Source of the DNA: Cryobacterium glucosi
GTDB lineage: Bacteria > Actinomycetota > Actinomycetes > Actinomycetales > Microbacteriaceae
Length of the DNA stretch: 64,000 bases
Direction: 5' to 3'
Assembly: GCF_004402235.1 (NCBI RefSeq)
Contig: NZ_SOFS01000016.1
Coordinates: 94,386-158,385 of the forward strand
Each line of letters begins with the position of its first letter. The first letter of the stretch is position 1. The notes below the pieces were generated by a model. It was not told where the DNA came from. It made no database searches and worked only from the letters and a program-made list of their open reading frames with translations. Made by a program: the position numbers and the translations under genes. Below are positions 38,583 through 46,776 of the stretch, piece after piece.

Positions 38583-38655
38583 TCCTCGATAGCTCAATTG
38601 GCAGAGCATCGCACTGTTAATGCGACGGTTCTTGGTTCGAGTCCAAGTCGGGGAG
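38583..38655 (+). tRNA. tRNA-Asn (anticodon GUU)
   Basis: A complete cloverleaf of 73 nt: acceptor TCCTCGA/TCGGGGA with one U-G pair, D stem GCTC/GAGC, anticodon stem TCGCA/TGCGA with loop CTGTTAA (anticodon GTT), and T stem CTTGG/CCAAG with loop TTCGAGT; the discriminator base is G and no CCA is encoded. An intact terminator follows 3 bp downstream. Confidence 0.95.
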
Positions 38656-38657
38656 CG

Positions 38658-38692
38658 AAAGGCCACTCAGGGCTCCACCCCGGGTGGCCTTT
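38658..38692 (+). terminator. Rho-independent terminator after tRNA-Asn
   Basis: AAAGGCCAC (38658-38666) and GTGGCCTTT (38684-38692) form a 9-bp stem with a GC-rich loop that can pair further, followed by TTCTATTTCTATTT. It ends the tRNA transcript. Confidence 0.9.
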
Positions 38693-38751
38693 TCTATTTC
38701 TATTTCATTCTGTTTTCTCTTTTCGTCCGGAAGTTCTGGAAAGGCGACACC

Positions 38752-39627
38752 GTGGAGTTCTGGCCTCTCGCAGCCGGCGTGCTCGCCGCAGTCGCCGTCG
38801 TCCTGCTGCTGTTGTGGCTCCTCACGGCTCTGCGCCTTCGCCGCATCATCTTCGACCGCACGGCGGCCGAACGGATGCGTATCGACCTCGAACTGTCCCT
38901 CGCCGAACAGAACGGCCGCCTCGGCATCATCCGAGAGCTTCAGGACGGTGCGGTGCTGAACGTCGCCCGGCTGATCACGCAGGCAGAGGGTGCGCGGTAC
39001 ACGGCGGAGAACGACCCGGCGAGCGCGGTCCGGGTCGCGACGGCCCTCGTCGAGGACGGCAGGGTCGCCCTCGCGGACATGCGCAGGGTGCTCACGATCG
39101 TGCGCGAGGGCGAAACCGTCGACACGCCCCAGCCGGGCCTGCAGTCCGCGCGGAACCTGTTCCGCGTGATGCGCGACGCCGGCCTCGAGGTGAGCTTCGC
39201 CGAGTCCGGCGACCGTTTCCCGCTCAAGCCGGGCGCCGAACTCGCGATCTTCCGGATCCTGCAGGGCGCACTCGCCAACGCCCTCACGCACGGCGGCCGC
39301 GGCACGGCGGCGAACGTCTCTTTCACCTGGACTAGGGACGGCCTGCAGCTCCTCGTCGACGACGACGGCATCCGCGCGGCCGCCCGCAGGGTGAGCTCCG
39401 ACCCCGACGAGGTCGCCGCGCGCACCCGGTACACGATCGACGACGACCTGCACGCGCTCAGCGAGAGCGTGTCCGGTGCGGGCATCACCCAGATGCGGGA
39501 GCGCGCAGAGCTCTTCGGCGGCACCTTCACGGCGGGCACCGTCCCGGGTGTCGGCTTCTCCGTGTCCGTAGTCTTCCCGTTCCTGCGCTACCACAACGGT
39601 GTGCACGGCGTGAACCTCTCCCGGTAG
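38752..39627 (+). CDS. Histidine-kinase-like protein lacking the phospho-acceptor His
   Basis: A 291-residue protein with one N-terminal membrane helix (about residues 5-28), a dimerisation-like helix pair and an HATPase-like domain (FRILQGALANALTHGG, then GAGITQMRERAELFGGTF). Aligned with the kinase at 15268, its helix reads GRLGIIRELQDGAVLNVARL where that kinase has RNRIARDMHDVVAHSLAVVI, so the essential His is Gln at about residue 64. The ATPase asparagine appears kept. No response regulator is adjacent. It may be a pseudokinase that binds ATP or partners another kinase. The GTG at 38752 follows GGAAAGG. Confidence 0.78.
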   Translation: MEFWPLAAGVLAAVAVVLLLLWLLTALRLRRIIFDRTAAERMRIDLELSLAEQNGRLGIIRELQDGAVLNVARLITQAEGARYTAENDPASAVRVATALVEDGRVALADMRRVLTIVREGETVDTPQPGLQSARNLFRVMRDAGLEVSFAESGDRFPLKPGAELAIFRILQGALANALTHGGRGTAANVSFTWTRDGLQLLVDDDGIRAAARRVSSDPDEVAARTRYTIDDDLHALSESVSGAGITQMRERAELFGGTFTAGTVPGVGFSVSVVFPFLRYHNGVHGVNLSR

Positions 39628-39631
39628 CGGG

Positions 39632-40429
39632 ATGCCCGCGCAGCTCCCTCCCGAAGACGACGCTGTCGACGACGACACTGCCGAGGACGCCGCCTCCCAG
39701 GAGATCGCCGCCCGGGCTCTCGACCGGGTCGCGACGCGCGAGGGCATCGCCGTCGGCGTCGCGACGGCCGCATACGGGGTCTCCTTCGGGGCGCTCTCCG
39801 TCGCGTCCGGCCTCACGCTCTGGCAGACGGCGTTCCTCAGCCTGGTGATGTTCTCCGGGGGATCCCAGTTCGCCCTGATCGGAGTACTCGCGGCCGGCGG
39901 GGTCGCGGCGGGGCCATCGGCGATCGCCGGTGCCGCGCTGCTCGGCACCCGGAACGGCCTCTACGGCATTCGCACCGCGCCCATCGTCGGCCGCGGCTGG
40001 CTGCGCCGGTTCGCGGCGGCGTGGATCACGATCGACGAGTCGACGGCCGTCGCGCTCGCCCAGCCGACCCCGCGGTCGAGCCGGCGCGGGTTCTGGGTGA
40101 CCGGCCTCATCGTGTTCGCCGGCTGGAACCTGACGACCTTCGTGGGCGCCCTGATCGGCAACACCCTCGGCGACACCCGCTCGTACGGCCTCGACGCCGC
40201 GGCCGCTGCCGCTTTCGTCGGCCTGCTCTGGCCGCGGCTGAAGCGGCGGCAGGCCCTCGTCGTCGCGGTGGCCGCCTTCGTCGTGGCCACAGCCCTGACG
40301 CCCGTTCTCGCGCCCGGGCTGCCCGTGCTTGCGGCCGCGCTCGTCGCCATCGTCGTCGGCTGGTCCAACTGGGCCGGCGCGCGCTCCGGCACCCCCTCTG
40401 GTACTCCAACGCGGGGGAGCGGCAGGTGA
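39632..40429 (+). CDS. azlC: AzlC family branched-chain amino acid permease
   Basis: A 265-residue membrane protein with an acidic N-terminal tail and the AzlC core, GIAVGVATAAYGVSFGALSV, FLSLVMFSGGSQFALIGVLA and GAALLGTRNGLYGIRTAPIV. AzlC forms, with the small AzlD, an exporter for branched-chain amino acids or related compounds. The azlD start overlaps the stop by 4 bp. It begins 4 bp after the kinase-like gene, so the three may be cotranscribed. Confidence 0.92.
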   Translation: MPAQLPPEDDAVDDDTAEDAASQEIAARALDRVATREGIAVGVATAAYGVSFGALSVASGLTLWQTAFLSLVMFSGGSQFALIGVLAAGGVAAGPSAIAGAALLGTRNGLYGIRTAPIVGRGWLRRFAAAWITIDESTAVALAQPTPRSSRRGFWVTGLIVFAGWNLTTFVGALIGNTLGDTRSYGLDAAAAAAFVGLLWPRLKRRQALVVAVAAFVVATALTPVLAPGLPVLAAALVAIVVGWSNWAGARSGTPSGTPTRGSGR

Positions 40430-40731
40430 CCCTCTGGCAGATCGTGATCGCGGCATCCATCGCCTGTGTCGTGCTGAAGCTCGCCGGCTATCTGGTGCCG
40501 GCCTCCGTGCTGAAGAAGCCGACCCTGGCGAGAATCAGCGAACTCGTGACCGTTGCCCTGCTCGCGGCCCTCATCGCGGTGCAGACGCTCGGCGCGGGGA
40601 CGGGCGTTGCCCTGGACGCCCGGGTGCCCGCGGTCCTCGTCGCGGTCGTCCTGTTCGCCCTGCGGGTGCCCTTCATCGTCGTCGTGATCGTGGCCGCGCT
40701 TGTGGCGGCAGGCCTTCGCGCCCTCTTCTGA
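40426..40731 (+). CDS. azlD: AzlD domain-containing membrane protein
   Basis: A 101-residue membrane protein with three to four hydrophobic segments (LWQIVIAASIACVVLKLAGY, LVTVALLAALIAVQTLGAGT, and two at the C-terminus), the AzlD pattern, immediately after azlC. The GTG at 40426 overlaps the azlC stop (GTGA); a much longer frame upstream is only the shadow of azlC. It is the small subunit of the AzlCD exporter. The converging def gene ends 2 bp away. Confidence 0.9.
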   Translation: MTLWQIVIAASIACVVLKLAGYLVPASVLKKPTLARISELVTVALLAALIAVQTLGAGTGVALDARVPAVLVAVVLFALRVPFIVVVIVAALVAAGLRALF

Positions 40732-40733
40732 GC

Positions 40734-41300
40734 CTATTCGTCGAGGTTGTCTACGCCCGGCAGCCAGGCGAGGCCGGGACCGCCCCAGCCGCGCTTGCGC
40801 GTGACCTTCGTTGCGATCTTCGCGTAGAAGTGCTCGAGGCGATCCACATACACCGTGCCGTCGAGGTGGTCGAATTCGTGCTGGAAGATCCGGGCGAGCC
40901 AGCCGTCCGCGTGGATTTCGAACGGCTTCTGGTCGAGGTCCACGGCGCGGAGGATCGCCCGGGGGGAGCGGAGCAGCGGGAATCGCTCGCCTGGGTACGA
41001 CAGGCACCCCTCGACGTCCTCGTCTTCGTCGGCCTCTCCGGCGGGGACCGGAGTGATCCAGAGCTCGGGGTTGATCGCGACGCCGCGCCACTGTCGGTTG
41101 TCGTCGTCGAGGTAGGCGTAGGTGAACAGACGCAGCGGGATGCCGACCTGCGGGCCGGCGAGGCCGACTCCGGGAGCGGCGTCCATCGTCTCGAACATGT
41201 CCTGGACGAGATCGCGGAGCTCCTGGTCGAAGGTCTCGACGGGCTTGGCGGGGGTGTGGAGGACGGGGTCCCCGAAAATAACAATTGAGCGAACGGCCAT
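40734..41300 (-). CDS. def: Peptide deformylase
   Basis: An Fe/Zn-dependent hydrolase that removes the formyl group from new proteins. The 188-residue protein has the three diagnostic motifs: GVGLAGPQVG, EGCLSYPGE with the metal Cys, and QHEFDHLDG with two metal His and the catalytic Glu. A hexamer TATCCT on the minus strand ends 6 bases before the ATG with no obvious ribosome site, suggesting a leaderless transcript. The start is divergent from the DMT gene with 40 bp between. Confidence 0.97.
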   Translation of the reverse strand: MAVRSIVIFGDPVLHTPAKPVETFDQELRDLVQDMFETMDAAPGVGLAGPQVGIPLRLFTYAYLDDDNRQWRGVAINPELWITPVPAGEADEDEDVEGCLSYPGERFPLLRSPRAILRAVDLDQKPFEIHADGWLARIFQHEFDHLDGTVYVDRLEHFYAKIATKVTRKRGWGGPGLAWLPGVDNLDE

Positions 41301-41340
41301 TCAGCAAGGATATCGGGCCGTTCCGTCGTAGGGTCGTTGA

Positions 41341-42267
41341 GTGCACCTCGACCTGATTGACTTCACCGTCGACCTCCCCGTCGACCCTCGCCAGGCGATC
41401 GGCATACCGCTCGCCCTGATCGGCGGCGTGTTCCTGTCGCTCGGAGCCCAGTTCCAGCACCGGGGCGTCAACAAGGTCGAAGCCAACACCGTTGCGGTCA
41501 CGGGAGGCCTCGATCCGCACCAGCTGCTGCTCCTGCTGCGCCGGCCGTCCTGGGTGATCGGCACCCTCATGCTCGGCCTCGCCATCGTCTTCCAGCTCTC
41601 GAGCCTCGCCTTCGCCCCGATCATCGTCGTGCAGCCCCTCGGCGCCGTCGCCCTCGTGATCACGTCGATCGTCAACGCCCGGGTGACCAGGACCCCGGTC
41701 AACCGGGCCTCCAAGATCGCCATCGCGCTCTGCGTCGGCGGCATCGGGCTCTTCGTCACCGTCGCGGCCTTCTTCGCCGTGGACAAGCCGGTGACCGACA
41801 AGAACCTCATCACCATCCTGATCGTGCTCGCCGCGGTGCTCGTCTCCTTCGTCGTCGCGTTCGCGCTGCTGCACACCCAGTTCAAGGCGATCTTCTACAT
41901 CACCGGCGCCGGTGTGCTCTACGGCTTCGTCGCGACCCTGGCGAAGGTGATCATCAACCGCACTCAGAACGGCAATTTCGAGTGGCTGACGCTCACCTGC
42001 GTCGCCGGCCTGCTCCTCGCGGCAGCTCTCGGCGCTTACTTCGTCCAGAACGCGTATTCGTCGGGACCGCCCGATCTCGTGATCGCCGGCCTGACCGTGA
42101 TCGATCCGCTGGTGGCGGTCGGAATCGGCATCGTCGTCCTCGGCGAGATCGCACAGGCTCCAGCGTGGGCGGGAGTAGCGTTCGCATTCGCAGGCGCCAT
42201 CGCGATCTGGGGTGTCATCCTGCTGTCGCGGCACCACCCGCAGGCATCCGTTACCGTATCGGAATAG
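41341..42267 (+). CDS. DMT superfamily transporter, NIPA-like
   Basis: A 308-residue membrane protein with about nine hydrophobic segments. The segment PRQAIGIPLALIGGVFLSLG with AQFQHRGVNKVE and the later QPLGAVALVITSIVNARV fit the drug/metabolite transporter fold; EamA-like repeats are apparent. The cargo is unknown (related NIPA proteins move magnesium). The GTG at 41341 has TAGGGT ending 6 bases upstream, so a leaderless start is likely, mirroring the divergent def gene. Confidence 0.85.
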   Translation: MHLDLIDFTVDLPVDPRQAIGIPLALIGGVFLSLGAQFQHRGVNKVEANTVAVTGGLDPHQLLLLLRRPSWVIGTLMLGLAIVFQLSSLAFAPIIVVQPLGAVALVITSIVNARVTRTPVNRASKIAIALCVGGIGLFVTVAAFFAVDKPVTDKNLITILIVLAAVLVSFVVAFALLHTQFKAIFYITGAGVLYGFVATLAKVIINRTQNGNFEWLTLTCVAGLLLAAALGAYFVQNAYSSGPPDLVIAGLTVIDPLVAVGIGIVVLGEIAQAPAWAGVAFAFAGAIAIWGVILLSRHHPQASVTVSE

Positions 42268-42409
42268 GGCGCGCCGTCGCCGAGGATGGGCGAGAACACG
42301 CGGATTTAGAATAGGGTGCTAAGAGATGTCGGCCGCGTTCGCGCCGTCCAAGACCTGAAATACCGCCGGATGACGACCTCCGGCCCACACACGTTGGGAC
42401 ACCCTCACT

Positions 42410-43666
42410 TTGTCAGACTCGACCGCTTCGCCACTAGGTTCGACCCCTGTGGCTCCGGGTTCGAAAAAGCCGATCAAGGTCCTCATTGCCTGCGACACGT
42501 TCGCCCCTGACGTCAACGGCGCGGCGAAGTTCGCCGAGCGTCTCGCCGCCGGCCTGACCTCCCGCGGCCACGAGGTGCAGGTCTTCGCGCCGGCTGCCTC
42601 GGCCAAGCACGGCACCTGGACCGAAGAGCACGAGGGACAGACGTTCCTCGTGCACCGGATCAAGAGCTGGCGCTGGTACCCGCACGACTGGCTCCGCTAC
42701 GCGCTGCCGTGGCTGATCCATGCGGAGAGCCGCCGAATTCTCGACACCTTCAAACCGGATGTCGTGCACTTCCAGTCCCACATCAACATCGGGCGCGGCG
42801 TCACGATCGAGGCCGCGAAGCGCGGCATCCGCATCATCGGGACGAACCACTTCATGCCCGAGAACATGCTCGAATTCACGCTCATTCCGAAGAGCATGCA
42901 CGAGCGTCTGATCAAGATGGCCTGGAAGGCGGCTCGCCGCACCTTCGGCCGGGCGGAAGCCGTCACGACCCCGACCGTGCGCGCCGCCGAGTTCCTGGAG
43001 AAGTACACCGGACTCGAGGGCGTGCTCGCCATCTCGTGCGGCATCGACGCCCATAACTATTCACCGTCCTTCGAGCCGCGCACGGAGAACCGGATCCTCT
43101 TCGTCGGCCGAGTGACGAGCGAGAAGCAGATCGATGTGCTCCTGCACGCCGTGACGCTGCTCGCGCCTGAACTGGACACCCAGGTCGAGATCGTGGGCGG
43201 TGGCGACCAGAAGCGCAACCTCGAGCACCTCGCCCAGAGCCTGGGCATCAGCAACCGCGTCGTCTTCCGCGGCTACGTGACGGATGAGGAACTGCGCGCG
43301 GCATACACCCGCGCCACCTTGTTTGCGATGCCGTCGATCGCTGAGCTGCAGAGTATCGCGACCATGGAGGCAATGGCCTCGGGCCTGCCGATCGTCGCCG
43401 CGAACGCCATGGCGCTGCCGCACCTCGTCCACGACGGACAGAACGGCTTCCTCTTCGAGCCAGGAAGCGCCCAGGACCTTGCGGACAAGCTGACCCGTGT
43501 ACTCACTGCGGGCCCCGAAGTGCTCGACGCCCTCAAGCACGAGTCGCTCCGGCTGATCGGTGCCCACGACATCAATCGCACCCTCGACACTTTTGAGAGC
43601 CTGTATCGTGGGGAACCGGTGGTCGACACGATCACCTCAGATGCCGCCGCCCGCTCCACGGAGTGA
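42410..43666 (+). CDS. GT4-family glycosyltransferase
   Basis: A 418-residue retaining glycosyltransferase with the GT-B fold: N-terminal IKVLIACDTFAPDVNGAAKF, then VVHFQSHINIGRG, and a C-terminal nucleotide-sugar domain with RILFVGRVTSEKQIDVLLHA and the EX7E motif in MPSIAELQSIATMEAMASGL. It resembles PimB/MgtA-type mannosyl- or glucosyltransferases of actinobacterial glycolipid synthesis, but the donor and acceptor cannot be read. TTG at 42410 is the likely start; TAGAAT (42307-42312) may be its -10 element. A CAU tRNA lies 9 bp after the stop. Confidence 0.88.
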   Translation: MSDSTASPLGSTPVAPGSKKPIKVLIACDTFAPDVNGAAKFAERLAAGLTSRGHEVQVFAPAASAKHGTWTEEHEGQTFLVHRIKSWRWYPHDWLRYALPWLIHAESRRILDTFKPDVVHFQSHINIGRGVTIEAAKRGIRIIGTNHFMPENMLEFTLIPKSMHERLIKMAWKAARRTFGRAEAVTTPTVRAAEFLEKYTGLEGVLAISCGIDAHNYSPSFEPRTENRILFVGRVTSEKQIDVLLHAVTLLAPELDTQVEIVGGGDQKRNLEHLAQSLGISNRVVFRGYVTDEELRAAYTRATLFAMPSIAELQSIATMEAMASGLPIVAANAMALPHLVHDGQNGFLFEPGSAQDLADKLTRVLTAGPEVLDALKHESLRLIGAHDINRTLDTFESLYRGEPVVDTITSDAAARSTE

Positions 43667-43675
43667 CTGCGGTTG

Positions 43676-43749
43676 GGGGCGGTAGCTCAGCTGGTTAGAG
43701 CAGCGGACTCATAATCCGTCGGTCCCGGGTTCAAGTCCCGGCCGCCCTA
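43676..43749 (+). tRNA. tRNA with CAU anticodon (elongator Met or Ile2)
   Basis: A 74-nt cloverleaf: acceptor GGGGCGG/CCGCCCT (one terminal G-U), D stem GCTC/GAGC, anticodon stem GCGGA/TCCGT with loop CTCATAA, T stem CCGGG/CCCGG with loop TTCAAGT, and discriminator A. CAU can be elongator Met or lysidine-modified Ile2; I cannot separate these from sequence alone. The 3' half forms the left att repeat of the integrated element, which restores an intact tRNA after integration. Confidence 0.93.
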
Positions 43750-43750
43750 C
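43713..43750 (+). repeat. Left attachment repeat (attL core)
   Basis: The 38-bp segment starting AATCCGTCGGTCCCGG and ending CGGCCGCCCTAC recurs exactly at 53378-53415. It covers the 3' part of the anticodon arm, the T arm and the acceptor of the CAU tRNA. The flanking bases differ on both sides, so the repeat is exactly bounded. Confidence 0.92.
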
Positions 43751-43797
43751 TCGAAGTATGGTTTGATCAGGGTTTCTTGTCCTCACTGAAAGGGCAA

Positions 43798-43834
43798 GAC
43801 TTGATGCATACATGGTTTATCCATGGTTTATTCG
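43798..43834 (+). repeat. Arm-type repeat near attL with CATGGTTTA doublet
   Basis: The 37-bp segment starting GACTTGATGCATACATGG contains CATGGTTTA twice, 11 bp apart (43811-43819 and 43822-43830). Imperfect copies lie at 53202-53238 and 53654-53690. The arrangement suggests binding sites for integrase or excisionase, by inference. Confidence 0.55.
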
Positions 43835-43920
43835 AAAGTGATCGCCTGCCACCGGCGCTCACTATGAAGGTGCACGACCCGGTTCGATCGGGCTGGAGTG
43901 ACCTCGAATACCTACTGGTC

Positions 43921-44157
43921 ATGGATACTGAACGACTCTTCGGGCTCGGTCTAGAGCCTGTGCTGACGACAAGCGAACTCGCCGAGTATCTCGGCGTGCA
44001 GGTGCAGGCCATCTATGACCTGCGCACCGACGGCCGCGGTCCTTCTGGCATTCGAGTTGGACGGGAGATCCGCTATCGAGTCTCCGACGTTCGCCGATGG
44101 CTGGACGGCCTCCACGAGCCCGAATCATCCTTGAGTAGTCGAGGTGGCGAGCACTGA
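43921..44157 (+). CDS. Excisionase-like helix-turn-helix protein
   Basis: A 78-residue protein with an N-terminal winged-helix of the MerR/excisionase type, VLTTSELAEYLGVQVQAIYD followed by LRTDGRGPSGIRVGREIRYR and VSDVRRWLDG. These small proteins bind att-site DNA and direct excision or act as regulators. Its stop overlaps the integrase start (TGATG). The start is uncertain: ATG 43921 is used because the fold begins soon after; upstream ATGs at 43864 and 43804 are in frame and would add an unfamiliar leader. Confidence 0.75.
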   Translation: MDTERLFGLGLEPVLTTSELAEYLGVQVQAIYDLRTDGRGPSGIRVGREIRYRVSDVRRWLDGLHEPESSLSSRGGEH

Positions 44158-45458
44158 TGGCCGGACGACCACGACTTCCGATCAGTACGTTCGGTGCCAT
44201 TAAGACGACCAAAATCGGTCCAGACCGGTACCGGGCAACGACTGTATTCCGCGACTGGGACGGGCAGTCGCGGCAAGTGGGCGTGACCCGTTCGAGTCGT
44301 AACGCGGCGCAGTCAGCGTTGAAAGTCGAACTGGCCGGGCGCATGCGTGCTGGTGGGGTCGGTGACGCGCTGAACGCGGGCTCGCCGTTCCCGATGCTGG
44401 CCGACGCCTGGCTTGAGGACGTGATGCTCGACGTGGACCGTGCCCAAGGGACCAAAGACACCTACAAGCGGGAGCTGCGCGTGCTCGTCATGCCCTTCTT
44501 CGAGCACTTCACCATTCGCGAAGTGACCGTCGGGCGCATCGAGCTCTTCCTGAAGAAGCAGCGTGAGAAGTCCTACACGCGAGCGAAACACTCTCGCACG
44601 ATCCTCAATATGATCATGGCTTTCGCGGTGCGCCGGGAGATCATCACACGCAATCCGGTGAAGGAAACCTCGCGGATGAAGAAGCCCCCTCACACCCCCA
44701 AGGCGCTCACGACGGAGCAGATCACCGCAATCCGACTCGCCGCCCGCGAATGGCGTACGGGGGAGGGCACGAAGGGGCCACGATCCGACGGACAGGTGCG
44801 GGACATCATCGAAGTGATGCTCGGCACAGCAACACGCATCGGAGAGGCGCTCGCGCTGCGGCAATGCGACGTGGATCTGGATGCCGATCCGCCGCGAGTG
44901 ACCATCAGTGGCACGCTCGTCGTGCACAACGGCGTCGGTGTGCTCCGTCAGGCGCATCCCAAGACGCACGAGTCGAACCGCGTCATTGCCGTACCGCAAT
45001 TCGCGGTCGACGTGATCCGCCAACGCCTGGCGCTGATCGATCCGGACGACGCGGAACACTTACTTTTCTACTCACGGAATGGCACGCCGCTCACGCCGTA
45101 CAACGTCAGACGCACGTTCCGGGGGATACTCCGGAACGCTGGCCTCGAGGACATGGAAATCAGCCCACACTCCTTTCGTCGTACCGGCGCGACGCTGCTC
45201 GCCAACGAACTCGGCATACAGGCAGCGGCCGACATGCTCGGACACACCTCGACATCGACGACGAAGGCGCACTACGCCGAGCCCGACCGGACGGTGAAAT
45301 CGGAGCCCGCAACGGTACTGCAACGGCTGGCGCCACCGCCGTCGTCGGGAGACCCCAGTGTCTCAAAGGTGCCCAACTCGGAGGCCGGTGCCCCGCTGAT
45401 CGGCCCGGCTTCGGGCAAGGCAGGTGCCAAACGTAGGCTCCCTGACCGACCGGACTGA
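44157..45458 (+). CDS. int: Tyrosine-type site-specific integrase
   Basis: A 433-residue tyrosine recombinase. It has an arm-binding N-terminal part, a SAM-like core-binding domain (residues about 75-165), and the catalytic domain with Arg in GTATRIGEALALRQCDVDLD, the HxxR in SPHSFRRTGATLLANELGIQ, and the final LGHTSTSTTKAHYAEPD carrying the nucleophilic Tyr. It lies beside attL and its predicted site is the tRNA. It overlaps the excisionase-like gene. A C-terminal tail of about 45 residues after the Tyr region is Pro/Ser-rich. Confidence 0.94.
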   Translation: MAGRPRLPISTFGAIKTTKIGPDRYRATTVFRDWDGQSRQVGVTRSSRNAAQSALKVELAGRMRAGGVGDALNAGSPFPMLADAWLEDVMLDVDRAQGTKDTYKRELRVLVMPFFEHFTIREVTVGRIELFLKKQREKSYTRAKHSRTILNMIMAFAVRREIITRNPVKETSRMKKPPHTPKALTTEQITAIRLAAREWRTGEGTKGPRSDGQVRDIIEVMLGTATRIGEALALRQCDVDLDADPPRVTISGTLVVHNGVGVLRQAHPKTHESNRVIAVPQFAVDVIRQRLALIDPDDAEHLLFYSRNGTPLTPYNVRRTFRGILRNAGLEDMEISPHSFRRTGATLLANELGIQAAADMLGHTSTSTTKAHYAEPDRTVKSEPATVLQRLAPPPSSGDPSVSKVPNSEAGAPLIGPASGKAGAKRRLPDRPD

Positions 45459-45531
45459 TACGGCGCATGCCGGACTCGGCGTTACGAGGGTGACGTCATG
45501 AAAGGTTCGTTGATCCTCATTTCCCCTCGTT

Positions 45532-45996
45532 TCAGCGAAAACGCTCCTCGTCGAACTGCTGAGTGCCGCCCTCCATAGTCCACGCCGCGGCAAACGGCAT
45601 CAGGGTCTCAATGGTGGCGACGCGAACGCCCTCGGCGGTCGGCAGCAGCACCCTGATGCCTGGGTAGTAGTCGAAAAGGACCTGCCTGTCACGCCCGCAT
45701 GGTCCAACAACACCGCGCTCATGATTGCCAACAGCGACGATTGTCGCGATTTCTCGCCCGCCCTATGCACGCGCCGCGCCAAGTACGACCAGTTCAGCGC
45801 ACGGACCACCGGTGAAGTGGAACAAATTCACCCCGGCGAACATTCGGCCGTCGGCGGCTCGAACTGCCGCGCCCATAGTATGTGCACCATCTTCATCGGG
45901 CCCGGCATCCGTGTTTGCGTCGATGACCTCTCTTGCGAGCTCAACGAGCTCCAGGTCTTCGGCGCTCGGCACTGTGAGTTCAACTTTTGGGAGCAT
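45532..45996 (-). pseudogene. Cytidine/blasticidin deaminase gene with in-frame amber codon
   Basis: Read on the minus strand from ATG 45996, the frame gives a deaminase: [20 protein letters not shown], then [17 protein letters not shown], then TAG at 45763-45765, then in the same frame GREIATIVAVGNHERGVVGP and CGRDRQVLFDYYPGIRVLLP up to TGA at 45532-45534. The zinc/catalytic CAE is present before the stop; the second motif is PCGRD where PCxxC is usual, so one zinc ligand may also be lost. The single nonsense change suggests recent inactivation, or readthrough. Confidence 0.75.
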
Positions 45997-46175
45997 GAGG
46001 GTAATCCTACGGATCGAACCGGATTCAACTTCTGGCCGGCCTGTTCGCAAGCCGGACCTTCATTGGCACAGAATTCGCCGCCAGGGCTTCAAACCGGCGT
46101 TGAGTAACTGAGTGGCATTTGGGAGCTCTGAGCGTGCAGGCCCAATTGTTCGGCGCTGACTGACATGCTTGTGAC

Positions 46176-46760
46176 ATGGTGCAACCGAACGACCTCCTCG
46201 CTGTCCTTGTCGACGCCGACAATGTGCCGCCTGCAAAGATCGGCGCAGTCCTCGCCGAGGTGGCACGTTTCGGCACTGCCTCGGTCAAACGGGTCTACGG
46301 CGATTGGACCAAAACGAACTTGAGCAGTTGGAAACCTGTTGCGAGCGAGCACGTGATTCAGCCGATCCAGCAATTTGCAAACACGATCGGAAAGAATGCG
46401 ACCGACAGCGCACTGATCATCGACGCCATGGACCTGCTGTACACGCGTCGATTCCACGGTTTCTGCATCGTGTCGTCCGACAGCGACTTCACCCGTCTCG
46501 CGTCCCGCATTCGCGAAGAAGGCGTCACCGTCTATGGGTTCGGAGAGCGGAAGACGCCCGCAGCTTTCCGTAACGCGTGCGATCTGTTCACATACCTCGA
46601 CGTGCTCGAAGAGGCTGAAGGGGAGAGCACCTCTGCGGTGCTTGCGCGGCTGTCGGGGACACGGTCATCACCCGCCGTAACGAGGGGAAGCACATGGGCA
46701 GACCAATCGGGTACGCACGGGTTCGACCCGACGGCAAACCACAAACTGTCACGAATCTGA
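46176..46760 (+). CDS. NYN-domain (LabA/PIN-like) nuclease-like protein, chimeric C-terminus
   Basis: The first 155 residues form a NYN domain, with the acidic residues of the active site in AVLVDADNVPP, DSALIIDAMDLLY and CIVSSDSDFTRLA. These proteins are predicted or shown RNases. Relatives of this size carry a C-terminal OST-HTH/LOTUS domain, but here the frame runs into a resolvase remnant at about 46680 and ends with unrelated sequence, so the C-terminus is probably truncated. The ATG at 46176 fits the fold start. It may still be active, since the catalytic part is whole. Confidence 0.75.
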   Translation: MVQPNDLLAVLVDADNVPPAKIGAVLAEVARFGTASVKRVYGDWTKTNLSSWKPVASEHVIQPIQQFANTIGKNATDSALIIDAMDLLYTRRFHGFCIVSSDSDFTRLASRIREEGVTVYGFGERKTPAAFRNACDLFTYLDVLEEAEGESTSAVLARLSGTRSSPAVTRGSTWADQSGTHGFDPTANHKLSRI

Positions 46761-46776
46761 CCTGCTTTCGGCCGGA

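Noticed and set aside
42316..42510. 64-codon frame upstream of the glycosyltransferase
   Set aside because: It overlaps the glycosyltransferase start in another frame and has no conserved features; the region is better read as a promoter and leader.
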